Notes under the pieces: model-generated
What the model was told of the DNA's origin: nothing
Database searches by the model: none
What the model saw: only the letters and a program-made list of their open reading frames with translations
Program-made: the position numbers and the translations under genes
Assembly: GCA_009838645.1 (NCBI GenBank)
Contig: VXRC01000028.1
Coordinates: forward strand, 1-43,222
DNA from: Gemmatimonadota bacterium
GTDB taxonomy: Bacteria; JAAXHH01
Direction: 5' to 3'
DNA: 43,222 nt
Part shown: positions 9,001 through 14,853 of the stretch, one piece after another
How positions within the stretch are numbered: position 1 is the first letter of the stretch
How the letters are laid out: the number at the start of each line of letters is the position of its first letter

Positions 9001-10569
9001 GGACAGGTAGCGGCCGGCCAGTTCGCGCAACGCGCTTTCCGATTTGCCCGACAGTGGTAGCAATCGGGTCTTGCGCTGTCCCAGGTCATCGGACGGCACA
9101 GGCGCGTCAGCCACCGATTCAGGCAATGAAGCAGCCACGGCGACCGGCGATCCGGCGGCCTCGTGGCCACCGTCCCCCGCTTCATCCGGCGTGCGGTATT
9201 CCTCCACCACGATGTGGGCGTTGGTCCCGGAAATACCGAAGGAATTCACGCCCGCCATGCGCGTGCGCCCGTCAGTACGCGGCCAGTCCATCATCTCCGT
9301 GGTAACCCGTATGGGAAGGTTATCCCAATCGATACCGGGGTTCGGGTCGTGGAAGTGGAGGTGCTTCGGAATAACCCCGTGCTTCACCACCAGGGCCGCC
9401 TTGATCAGTCCGGCCACGCCCGCGGCCGACTCCAGGTGGCCGAGATTGGTTTTCACAGAACCCGTCAGCAGCGGATGATCGGCGTCCCGTCCCCGGCAGT
9501 AGACTTCGGATACGGCGTCGATCTCTATCGGATCGCCCACGGTCGTACCGGTCCCGTGCGCCTCCAGGTACTCCACGTCCGTAGGCGATATGCCCGCCTG
9601 GTCCAGCGCGTCTTCGATCACCCGGATGAGCGCGGGGGTATGGGGGACGGTCAGGCCCGTGCTGGCACCGCCGTGGTTTATGGCCGAACCGCGGATCACG
9701 CCCCAGATCCGGTCGCCGGCGGCCTCCGCCTCGCTCAGCCGTTTCAGAACCACCACGCCGCAGCCTTCGCCCCGAACGTAGCCGTTCGCCGACGCGTCGA
9801 AGGTCTTGCACTGCCCATCCGGAGACAGCATCATGGAATCGGCGCGCAATTCGTAAATACGGGGATTCAGGAGTGCTTGCACGCCGCCAGCGAGAGCCAG
9901 GTCCGCCTTGCCGTGCTGCAGGTCCGACACCGCGTCATGGATCGATACCAGTGACGACGCGCAGGCGGCGTCCACCGCCTTTACGGGACCCATCAGCCCC
10001 AGCACGAAGGCGACCCTGCCGCAGGTACCGTTGAGGTTCGTGCCGCTCAGTGCGTAGAGACAGGAGGCGGCGTCGGCGGGCCGGGTGGATTCCAGGACCA
10101 GCATGCGGTACTCGTCGTTGCTGATCCCGGTGTAGACTCCGGTTCGGCTGCCTTTCAGACTGTCCGGGTCGATTCCCGCGTCTTCCAGCGCCTGCCAGCT
10201 CGTCTCCAGTGTCATCCGCTGCTGCGGATCCAGCAACTGCGCTTCGACCGGCGAGATCCGGAAGAAGGACTCGTCGAACTGGTCGATGTCGTCCACGAAG
10301 GCGCCGTAGCGGCAGCCGTCGCTGATCACCGCGCCTTCCGGGAAGAGCGTGCCGATGCGCCCGTTACCCGATCCGGGGACGCCCTCGGTCACCGCGTTCC
10401 CACCCGCTTCAAGCAGGCGCCAGAACGAATCCAGGTCCGGTGCGCCGGGAAACCGGCAGGCCATGCCGATGATCGCGATCGACTGTTCGTGCACGGCGTT
10501 CCCCTTCGTCGTGTCTCCGGATCGACCAGCCGCTTTCTCGCTCGCCCGTGGTGATGTTTCGATCGACAT
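1..10569 (-). CDS. Type I polyketide synthase, partial (KS-AT-DH-cMT-ER-KR-ACP, then KS and degenerate AT)
   Basis: One uninterrupted frame of 3523 codons from ATG 10569 (AAGGGA-type ribosome site just upstream) to the left edge, where it is still open. Module 1: KS about residues 29-455 (Cys203, His338, His378); AT about 598-895 (GHSVGE with Ser693, AFHS with His811, a malonyl-like signature); DH about 984-1255 (His1015, Asp1199); C-methyltransferase with VGAGTG near 1528; ER about 1950-2245 with AGAGGVG near 2073; KR about 2258-2440 (GGLGGIG); ACP with DSL, Ser2571. Module 2: KS about 2680-3110 (Cys2846, His2981, His3021), then an AT remnant about 3245-3470 with GRNVGE instead of GHSxGE. 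The module 1 set predicts a saturated, alpha-methylated chain. The gene follows the E2 gene by 33 bp in the same operon. By memory it resembles methyl-branched-lipid PKSs of sponge symbionts, which I cannot test here. Confidence 0.93.
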   Translation of the reverse strand, partial: MSIETSPRASEKAAGRSGDTTKGNAVHEQSIAIIGMACRFPGAPDLDSFWRLLEAGGNAVTEGVPGSGNGRIGTLFPEGAVISDGCRYGAFVDDIDQFDESFFRISPVEAQLLDPQQRMTLETSWQALEDAGIDPDSLKGSRTGVYTGISNDEYRMLVLESTRPADAASCLYALSGTNLNGTCGRVAFVLGLMGPVKAVDAACASSLVSIHDAVSDLQHGKADLALAGGVQALLNPRIYELRADSMMLSPDGQCKTFDASANGYVRGEGCGVVVLKRLSEAEAAGDRIWGVIRGSAINHGGASTGLTVPHTPALIRVIEDALDQAGISPTDVEYLEAHGTGTTVGDPIEIDAVSEVYCRGRDADHPLLTGSVKTNLGHLESAAGVAGLIKAALVVKHGVIPKHLHFHDPNPGIDWDNLPIRVTTEMMDWPRTDGRTRMAGVNSFGISGTNAHIVVEEYRTPDEAGDGGHEAAGSPVAVAASLPESVADAPVPSDDLGQRKTRLLPLSGKSESALRELAGRYLSWLDQRTGRTEESHPVDSDGEAGLEGCLLDMAWTSGVGRSHFDHRTGVAFHDIGSLRERLTELTEAGPIEHALKPAKVAFVYTGQGSQWVGMGQALYEQEPVARAVLDRCEAVFQEVRGTSLLDVMFGRNEAAGPLNDTAWEQPALFALECALTALWSSVGVQPAVVMGHSVGELAAAHAAGVFGLEDGMKFAATRGTLLSGTEEGAMAAVFAPAERVAAELEALNGASGSAETAGDIEAAGGIGCNISADNGSHQVVSGTVPGVEAVMRHFESAGIRARRLNTTRAFHSALVEPALDALESSLDGVAIGTPSIPVVSNLTGREVASDHLFDGAYWTRHAREPVAFARSVGTLAALGVDLVVEIGPHAILAPLTVSAWPETPQTPAPKVLPSLTRPSDDSPIPEVGSLVNAVAAAYEAGLPIRFEGLFAGESRRRISLPGYPFQRQRHWVEAPKQRRSGAGHPLLGDRHESARGEITFETEIFPTDPSWLSDHRVFNRVLAPGALYGSMACAVSMLEGSGPMVLEDMQLHNAMVFEDGEGAENGRRVQVVIDTVKPDASRGLQIYSKGNEEEWTVHVEGHISSGAPDPGDGPIGPGAQSGQSGRVDRQVDLEALKDGLSPVDVAGYYRHRASTGVDLGPSFRTLGNAWSRPGEAVAEVSLTEPHDRDGLDVHPLVLDGCFQVMGVARNVAETEGGATYLPFGWERMWLAGPLPDRVVCHVLLGESSRGAEANPDETPKVLSGEMRIYDPNGALVGRLSGYTVKRATRAALLAAVEGVNDLLYEVVWRERPLAPGIEAADFFPSPSEIAGNAQSFTDYLTDAGVDPENRNALLADLERWSRSRALASLEELGWQREKGVVVDPDDLRQALGVLPEHTRLFRRLFEMLARSGVMEERDDGFRVVVGPEDPLPGHMPADLEAFADWMKDRYDQGQIEIGLFLRSGLALAEVLRGKEDPLTLLFSSGEPTAGDLYLKAPVARAANRMLTEAVQALVTTLPDGRRLRVIEVGAGTGSATASVLPELPDGRFVYTYTDISAGFFSEAEARFGDRSGAIEYRPLDIEKDPIEQGFEPHGYDLLIASNVLHATRYLTETLGHCRDLLAPSGHLIALENLSGLGWMDLTFGQLDGWWRFADDYRPHHALAGPDVWKQALGDAGFAEAEVLGPDGPDTSDASTILDKGVIVAQGPAKVSEPSGAWILTEDRAGRAAELASALAARNQTVYLVRDGDAADGQPAATGPGIVRTAVEWGQRESWRTLIEGLPQDVPFSGIAHLAGLDGPGAQAATLELAAEVQRAGASALALVQGLIDTDSTPTRGVWFVTRGSQVLERELGGELAGAALWGFGKGVAREAPHLQPRMLDLDPAELAPDPDLVNELMYPDDENHIVYRREGRMVARLVHMGDGSDRLDFPEDQEWVLAPDPAGVFDQPFVQPLPPRPLEPREVRVAVEAAGLNFWDVFRSLGFIEEGLLGREMCGVITEVGDEVSSVSVGDHVVGLGFGAFAPLMITHGDLVAPAPEGFSVSGLATVPSAFVSAALSFEYSGLEAGEKVLIHAGAGGVGLAAVQLVQAAGAEVHATASAPKQAYLRSLGVEHIYDSRTTAFGAEILEATDGEGVDVVLNSLTGEGFIDASLSCLKPDGRFVEMARRDILTGDEMAALRPDVAYDILELDVLKKTDPAWVGRVLRGIMARMVSGELKPIIHSRWPLAEAGAALSFMRSARHLGKIVVTPPPLVTGRLKKDRTYLVTGGLGGIGCAVAGWLADRGAGTIVLNGRRQPDAEAEEAIQELRERGATVKVELADVTDLDAVDAMLERMDRELPPLGGVIHSVGVLSDGALGNQRWENFETVLRPKILGAWHLHQATRDRDLDLFVLFSSRVGVMGNPGQANHAMANAFLDQLAGHRRALGLPGQAIAWGAWSEIGEAAEQKERIESQRAALGGRWFTPQQGLRALDRLVRQDGTHSVVMAMDWAVFEEAAESRPPLLEDLLAAAQEAAEEAPESSSDDVLTRLRNTPSAERENVLVSFLQGEVQSVLRLSSTPAPTVGFFDLGMDSLMAVELRNRLNRALSGSYTAPNTLVFDYPDISSLATHLMDEIGDAELESGDPGSGGGSGSEAAGSEAPAGSGRFAIAAPDAPARQESSASAAPLAPTGPASGAVARTENEGIAIIGMACRFPGAPDLNAFWSMLEEGTDAVTDVRPDTGSASVSPDGLDQGDEGWRRAGFIDDIDQFDARFFRVSPLEARSMDPQQRLLLETSWHAIDDAGINPDRLRGSRTGVYTGVSSSEYRDLMKNRGGGVNFLGTARSLTVSRISFLLGLEGPSVPLELNCASALFAVHQAVASLRLGEVDMALAGAVNTVLSPDITSEMAYLGMLSNKGRCYAFDAKADGFVRGEGCAVVVLKRLSAAQADGDRIWGVIRGSAVNQNGATAGPTVPNGPAQERVIEDALAQAGVDPAEVDYLEAHGAGSALGDSIEVQAAAAVYGRGRAPDRPLLVGSVKTNIGHLESAAGLAGLIKVVMAIRHRRIPKQLHFEKPNPNVDWDRLPVRVTSEAVDWPVHPGRTHRAGVSAFGISGANAHVLVEGYGTGDENVQPAETEIEAAGAPQTVALKLPPGVPEPQRDNERPVERTYRLLPLSGKNPAALRELAGSYLSWLDRNLPAGSGAESEEEFLADMAWTASMGRSHFNCRNGVVFRSVATLREGLEELASNEASLDSVESNSINVAAAAPKVAFVYDSWDDGWRDIGKRLYDSEPVVRGVLDHCEALFRGETDVSLLNPLFDEEGAEHPIDDPAWADPAAYALQCAITALWSSLDVRPSAVCGRNVGEIAAAQAAGAFTLDEGLRIALARGEIARTMDMGRDVSAAAEASKTRLDEISVSTPSLTIISGATGERVGSAEMADLDRWVHRTVEGEGSHDGQVSSQGSGQGSGQGSGASARNLAGLAVNTLIEIGPVSKIAAGITEAWPEKPADEAAAAPVLFGSLAHAADEIDEEEIDGFLQAVKTAYD
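160..837 (-). other. Degenerate acyltransferase domain of PKS module 2
   Basis: Residues about 3245-3470 of the PKS align with module 1 AT at both ends: VAFVY at the start, GEIAAAQAAG after the nucleophile elbow, and LIEIGP near the end. The oxyanion GQGSQ motif is replaced by DSWDDG. The catalytic Ser is Asn3340 (codon at 550-552, GRNVGE). About 70-75 residues spanning the small subdomain and the AFHS His are absent. A Gly-Ser-Gln repeat fills part of the remaining C-terminal part. I infer that it cannot load an extender unit and is at best structural. Confidence 0.85.
227..270 (-). repeat. 12-bp in-frame tandem repeat (about 3.6 copies) in the degenerate AT
   Basis: Plus-strand unit CCCTGGCCCGAT at 227-238 and 239-250, then one-mismatch copy 251-262 and a partial copy. 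Read on the coding strand it gives repeated Gln-Gly-Ser-Gly. Because the unit is a multiple of three the frame is preserved. Confidence 0.9.
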
Positions 10570-10602
10570 GATCATCCCTTTCGTCTACTTGAGTTTTTTT
10601 CG

Positions 10603-11937
10603 TCAACTGGGTCTGTTTTGGATGCCACCCGCCCTGCCGAATACCGATTCCGGTACTTCCGCCAGTTGCTTGATCCGCTGCAGGAACCGTGCGGCCGGCG
10701 CGCCGTCCACGATCCGGTGGTCGAAGGTCAGGCTGAGCGCCATCATGCGGCGCACGCCGGTCTTTCCGCTCGATTCGTCGACAACGACCACCCTCGGCGC
10801 CGCCCGTCCGAGTCCGAGAATGGCGCACTGGGGATAATGTATGATCGGGGTGAAAGCGTCCACGTCATACATGCCCAGGTTGGTCAGGGTGAAGGTACCG
10901 CCCTCGATCTGTTCGAGCGTCAGGCCGCCGTCCTGCGCGGCCTGGATCAGGCTTTTCGTTGCCGCGGCAATCTCCTGGAGCGATTTGCCCGGAACGTCCC
11001 TGATGACGGGCGCGATCACCCCGCCGGAAGTGTCCACCGCGATGCCGATGTGGATGCCATCGTTCAGCACCACGCCGTCGCGCCAGGATGCGTTCATGAC
11101 GGGATGCTCGGCCAGGGCGACGGCGGTGATCCCGGCCATCAGATCGTACCAGGACGGGCGGTAAGCACCTTTGAACAACGACGAAAGCGCGGTTACGTCT
11201 GCCTCGGTGTTCAGGGTGACCGGCGCCGTGGTTTGATGGGCTTCGACCATCCTCCGGGCGATGACCTGCCGCATTTCGCCGTGGCCTGTGATGACCTGCC
11301 GCATGTCGCTGTGGCCGGCGCCGGCCTTTCCGTCCGTCCCGTCCACCGCGGCTTCGTGCGGCCGGGCTGCTTCGTGCTGCCGTGCACCTTCGTGCTGCCG
11401 GGCGGCTTCGAGCACGTCCCTTTCCACGATCCGGCCCGATCGTCCGGTGCCTTCCAGCGTCCGCCAGTCGATGCCCGCCGTATGTGCCGCGCGTTTGGCC
11501 CGGGGACTGATGGCGGGGGCGCCGCGTTCGAGGCCCGTTGCTACCGGCGTGGCGCGTTCGAGTTCGGTCCCGGTACCGGGATCCGGGAATGATGTCCCGG
11601 CAGGCGCGGTTCCCTCCGCGGGTCCGACCGCCACGTCCTCGTTCCCGGCATCGCCCGCCCTCCCCGCATTCGGATCAAAGGTCTCAATTTCGTGTTCGGC
11701 CACGACGAAACCCAGCAACGTCCCCACGGGCACGGTCTGGCCAGGCGGAGGCGATGCGTCCGGGATCTTCAGGATACCGGCCTCGAAAGACTCGACGTCC
11801 GCCGCGGCCTTGTCGCCCTCGATGGTGCATACCATTTCGCCCTGGATTATCGGATCGCCGTCCTGTTTCAGCCATTCGACCAGCGTGCCTTCTTCCATGT
11901 TCCAGCCCAACCGGGGCATGACGATTTCGTAGGGCAT
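10603..11937 (-). CDS. Dihydrolipoamide acyltransferase (E2) of a 2-oxoacid dehydrogenase complex
   Basis: 444 residues. The N-terminal lipoyl domain carries the modified lysine in EGDKAAAD. A peripheral-subunit-binding domain (SPRAKRAAHTAGIDW) follows at about 145-180. The CoA-acyltransferase catalytic domain ends with FDHRIVDGAPAARFL, the HxxxDG active-site motif. The enzyme transfers the acyl group from lipoyl-lysine to CoA in pyruvate, acetoin or branched-chain 2-oxoacid dehydrogenase complexes; which substrate cannot be told from sequence alone. The linker contains two tandem duplications (11260-11319 and 11351-11404). It starts 9 bp after E1 beta and ends 33 bp before the PKS start, so co-expression with the PKS is likely. 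No E3 gene is in the window, so a shared lipoamide dehydrogenase is presumably used. Confidence 0.92.
   Translation of the reverse strand: MPYEIVMPRLGWNMEEGTLVEWLKQDGDPIIQGEMVCTIEGDKAAADVESFEAGILKIPDASPPPGQTVPVGTLLGFVVAEHEIETFDPNAGRAGDAGNEDVAVGPAEGTAPAGTSFPDPGTGTELERATPVATGLERGAPAISPRAKRAAHTAGIDWRTLEGTGRSGRIVERDVLEAARQHEGARQHEAARPHEAAVDGTDGKAGAGHSDMRQVITGHGEMRQVIARRMVEAHQTTAPVTLNTEADVTALSSLFKGAYRPSWYDLMAGITAVALAEHPVMNASWRDGVVLNDGIHIGIAVDTSGGVIAPVIRDVPGKSLQEIAAATKSLIQAAQDGGLTLEQIEGGTFTLTNLGMYDVDAFTPIIHYPQCAILGLGRAAPRVVVVDESSGKTGVRRMMALSLTFDHRIVDGAPAARFLQRIKQLAEVPESVFGRAGGIQNRPS
11260..11319 (-). repeat. 30-bp tandem duplication at the start of the E2 catalytic domain
   Basis: Plus positions 11260-11289 and 11290-11319 are near-identical 30-mers. 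They encode GHSDMRQVIT and GHGEMRQVIA. The second copy is the normal beginning of the catalytic domain (RQVIARRMVEAH), so the first is probably a recent in-frame duplication. Confidence 0.85.
11351..11409 (-). repeat. 18-bp tandem repeat (about 3.3 copies) in the E2 linker
   Basis: Units at 11351-11368, 11369-11386 and 11387-11404, then six further bases. They encode ARQHEG, ARQHEA and ARPHEA between the subunit-binding and catalytic domains. The divisible-by-three unit keeps the frame and lengthens the flexible linker. Confidence 0.85.
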
Positions 11938-11946
11938 GAGCCGTTC

Positions 11947-12924
11947 CTATTCCGCGAGCAGTTCGCGGACGGCCTGTTCGATCGATGCCCGGTCCGGGAC
12001 GACGGCCTGCTCGAGAGAAGGACTGTAGGGCGTGGGCACGTGGGCGCCGTTCAGCCGCTTGATCGGCGCGTCGAGCTCGTCGAAGCCGTGTTCGGTCACG
12101 CGGGCGGAGATCTCCGCGCCGATCCCGCAAGGCATGAAGGTCTCGTCCACGATGAGCAGCCTACCCGTCTTCCCCACGGACGCGAGGATGGTGTCCGCGT
12201 CCAGGGGCGCCACCGTGCGCGGATCGATGATCTCCAGGGAAATCCCCTCGCCGGAAAGTTCCTCCGCGACCTGAAGGGCATGATGGACCATGACGGTCAG
12301 CGCCACGACCGTGGCATCGGCCCCCTCGCGAACGACCGCGGCCTGTCCGAAGGGCACCCGATGCTCGCCGTCGGGCACGGGCCCCTTCAGGTTCAGCAGA
12401 TGCCGGTGCTCCATGAAGAAAACGGGGTCTTCGCTGCGCAGCGCCGTGGCGAGCAGGCCCTTCGCATCCGCGGGATTGGAGGGCAGCGCCACGCGGAACC
12501 CCGGGATATGAACGAAGAACGGATAATAGCTGCCGGAATGATGGGTCGCCGCGGAGTGGCCGATGCCGATGCAGCCCCGAAGGACCATGGGCATCTTCAG
12601 CCGGCCGTTGCTCATGTACTGCATCTTGGAAGTCTGGTTGATCAGCTCGCCCAGGCCGTCGAGGATGAAATCCGTGAACATGAAGTCCACGACGGGCCGG
12701 GCGCCGGTCATGGCCGCGCCCGTGCACATCCCGATGAACCCCCGTTCGCAGATGGGCGTGTCGCAGAGCCTTAAGGGACCGTGCTTCTCGTAGAGACCGG
12801 CCGTAGTCTCGAAGTTGCCGCCGCGTTCGCCCGCGCCTTCGCCGACCACGAATATGGCGGGGTCCGCGTCCATGGCGTCGGACAGGGCTTCCCGCGCGGC
12901 TTCGGTGAAGGTCTTCTCGGTCAT
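11947..12924 (-). CDS. TPP-dependent 2-oxoacid dehydrogenase E1 component, beta subunit
   Basis: 325 residues, the usual length for PdhB/AcoB/BkdB-type proteins. Transketolase pyrimidine-binding half at the N-terminus (FVVGEGAGERGG, then CDTPICERGFIGMCTGAAMTGARPV, split here only by my quotation) and a C-terminal transketolase domain (LIVDETFMPCGIGAEISARV). With E1 alpha it forms the alpha2beta2 decarboxylase that loads lipoyl E2. The ATG at 12924 overlaps the E1 alpha stop by 4 bp (ATGA), implying translational coupling. Acetoin, pyruvate and branched-chain versions are too alike to separate by eye. Confidence 0.92.
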   Translation of the reverse strand: MTEKTFTEAAREALSDAMDADPAIFVVGEGAGERGGNFETTAGLYEKHGPLRLCDTPICERGFIGMCTGAAMTGARPVVDFMFTDFILDGLGELINQTSKMQYMSNGRLKMPMVLRGCIGIGHSAATHHSGSYYPFFVHIPGFRVALPSNPADAKGLLATALRSEDPVFFMEHRHLLNLKGPVPDGEHRVPFGQAAVVREGADATVVALTVMVHHALQVAEELSGEGISLEIIDPRTVAPLDADTILASVGKTGRLLIVDETFMPCGIGAEISARVTEHGFDELDAPIKRLNGAHVPTPYSPSLEQAVVPDRASIEQAVRELLAE

Positions 12925-13907
12925 ACCGTCTCCCGGTATACGTGGCGATCCGCCGTACCGCCTTCGGGCCAGGGACTGGCTGCCGCTTCCTTTTCCGCTT
13001 CTTCGACTTCCGCCCGGACGTCGGCTTCGATCCGGTCCAGATCGGACTCCGTCATCGTTTCATCGGACAGGATACGGCGCCGGAACCTCGAGATGGGGTC
13101 CTTCTCCCGCCACTCGGCGACTTCTTCCTCGGTGCGATATACGCCGGTGAGGCCCATCCCTTCGGCATGGGGACGGGTGCGGTACGTCTTCGCTTCGATG
13201 AGGGTCGGTCCCTCTCCCGCCCGTGCCCGCAGCAGCGCCTCGATGGCCGCTTCGTGCACGGCCAGCACGTCGTTGCCGTCCACGCCGACGCCCGGCATAC
13301 CGTAATTGGACGCGCGCGTTGCCACGTCCGGGTTCCTGGAAGCATGGGAGAAAGGCACCTCGGTCGCGTACAGGTTGTTCTCGCAGACGAAGAGAACGGG
13401 CAGGTCGTAGATGGCGGCGAGATTCAGCCCTTCGTGAAAGGCGCCGTTCCCTACGGCGCCGTCGCCGAAGAAGGCCACTCCGACGCTGCCGTTGCCCAGC
13501 AGCCTGGCGCTGTAGCCGGCGCCGGCGGCCTGCAGGATGCAGGGGCCCACGATTCCGCTCGTTCCCATGAGACCGATCTCCGGAGCGAAGAGGTGCATGC
13601 TGCCGCCCCGGCCGTGGGAGATCCCCGTCTCCCGGCCGTAAAGCTCGGCGATGAGCGCGGCCGGCGACACCCCCTTGGCCAGCGCGTGGCCGTGGCCCCG
13701 GTGCGTGCTGAAGACCGCGTCGTCATCGGTCAATCCGGCGCATACCCCTGCGGCTACGGCCTCCTCGCCGACGTAGGTATGGCAGGCGCCGTGGATCAAC
13801 CCGGACATGAAGGACCTCGCCAGCCGTTCTTCCACCGTCCGGATCGTGAACATGGTCCGGTACAGCCAACGATAAAGTTCGAACGGGTTTTCGCGTTCGA
13901 CGGACAT
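12921..13907 (-). CDS. TPP-dependent 2-oxoacid dehydrogenase E1 component, alpha subunit
   Basis: 328 residues. The TPP/Mg motif is seen as GDGAVGNGAFHEGLN followed by FVCENN. HGACHTYVGEEAVAAG and HRGHGHALAKG are the usual N-terminal E1 alpha signatures, and the phosphorylation-loop region appears as YRTRPHAEGM. First gene of the E1 alpha-E1 beta-E2-PKS operon; GGAG lies 7 bp before the ATG. The 151-bp gap to the divergent oxygenase gene at 14059 must hold its promoter. It resembles acetoin/pyruvate dehydrogenase alpha chains of the AcoA type, substrate unproven. Confidence 0.93.
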   Translation of the reverse strand: MSVERENPFELYRWLYRTMFTIRTVEERLARSFMSGLIHGACHTYVGEEAVAAGVCAGLTDDDAVFSTHRGHGHALAKGVSPAALIAELYGRETGISHGRGGSMHLFAPEIGLMGTSGIVGPCILQAAGAGYSARLLGNGSVGVAFFGDGAVGNGAFHEGLNLAAIYDLPVLFVCENNLYATEVPFSHASRNPDVATRASNYGMPGVGVDGNDVLAVHEAAIEALLRARAGEGPTLIEAKTYRTRPHAEGMGLTGVYRTEEEVAEWREKDPISRFRRRILSDETMTESDLDRIEADVRAEVEEAEKEAAASPWPEGGTADRHVYRETV

Positions 13908-13951
13908 AACGATCTCCGGCTAAAAAACTTGCCTGTTGCACGCGGCCCTGT

Positions 13952-13965
13952 ACATTGTCGAATGT
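13952..13965. promoter_or_regulatory. Inverted repeat in the divergent promoter region
   Basis: ACATT-GTCG-AATGT lies in the 151-bp spacer between the E1 alpha and PhyH-like genes. It could be an operator for one or both promoters. No clear -10/-35 pair stands out in either direction; TTGCCT with TACATT 16 bp later is a weak rightward candidate. Confidence 0.3.
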
Positions 13966-14058
13966 CCTTCAAAAATACAAGTAGATCTTCCCGCGGGGCA
14001 AGGTAGATTTTCCCTCCCGGCGGGTCGCCGTCCGGCTTCATCCTGAAGGGAGATCGAC

Positions 14059-14844
14059 ATGGCTATGGAGCAGTCCGAGACCCATCGCGGACTGACCGTC
14101 GAAGAGGTCGGCGCGTTCCACGACCAGGGGTTCCTGGTGGCCGGCAAGTTACTGGACGACGACCACGTGGAAACGCTTCGGGCGGAGTACGACCGCGTAT
14201 TCGAAACAGCGCGCGAAAGCGGCCGCTACCGCAACCTGTCCATCGATGACACGGAAGACAAGTCGCGCAAGCGCAAAGCCCGGACGCAGATGCTGCAAAT
14301 CATGCAGATGTGCGAACGCAGCATCGAATTCAGGAAACTGCTCTACCACGGGCCCATCCTGGATATCGTCGAGTCCCTGTTGGGACCGAACATCCAGCTT
14401 TTCCACGACCAGGCCCTCTACAAGCCGCCCCGGCAGGGCGGTCCCGTCTTCTGGCACCAGGACAACGGCTACTGGCAGTGCACCCCCGCGAACCTGGTGA
14501 GCTGCTGGCTCACCCTGGACGACGTGGACGTGTCGAACGGCGCCATGCACCTGATTCCCGGCTCGCACCGGCTCCTGGTCTCCCATGAACGGTCGGCCGA
14601 GACCAGTTCCCTCCTCGACCTGGGCGACCAGGCCGCAGCGGAAAGGGCGACGGTGATCGACCTGCCCGCGGGCGGCGCCATGTTCCACCATTGCCAGACC
14701 ATGCACCACACCCCGGCCAACGTCACCGACCGGCCGCGCCGGGCCTTCGCCATCCACTACATGACACCCGGCACGAAGCGCATGCGGGACGGGGCTTACA
14801 TCGATGTCTCCTTCGCCCACCCCATGCTGCGGATGCGGGTGTAG
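14059..14844 (+). CDS. Phytanoyl-CoA dioxygenase (PhyH) family Fe(II)/2-oxoglutarate oxygenase
   Basis: 261 residues. The iron-binding triad is visible as H133-x-D135 in FWHQDNGYW and H216 in MHHTPANVTDRPRRAF, with an Arg of the latter stretch as the 2-oxoglutarate anchor. The LIPGSH segment at about 165-170 is typical of PhyH proteins. Such enzymes hydroxylate small molecules or acyl chains with O2 and 2-oxoglutarate; the substrate here is unknown. GAAGGGAG is placed just before the ATG at 14059; a second ATG at 14065 is possible. It is divergent from the PKS operon and is followed by a second oxygenase gene after 9 bp. Confidence 0.9.
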   Translation: MAMEQSETHRGLTVEEVGAFHDQGFLVAGKLLDDDHVETLRAEYDRVFETARESGRYRNLSIDDTEDKSRKRKARTQMLQIMQMCERSIEFRKLLYHGPILDIVESLLGPNIQLFHDQALYKPPRQGGPVFWHQDNGYWQCTPANLVSCWLTLDDVDVSNGAMHLIPGSHRLLVSHERSAETSSLLDLGDQAAAERATVIDLPAGGAMFHHCQTMHHTPANVTDRPRRAFAIHYMTPGTKRMRDGAYIDVSFAHPMLRMRV

Positions 14845-14853
14845 GGAGCTTGT

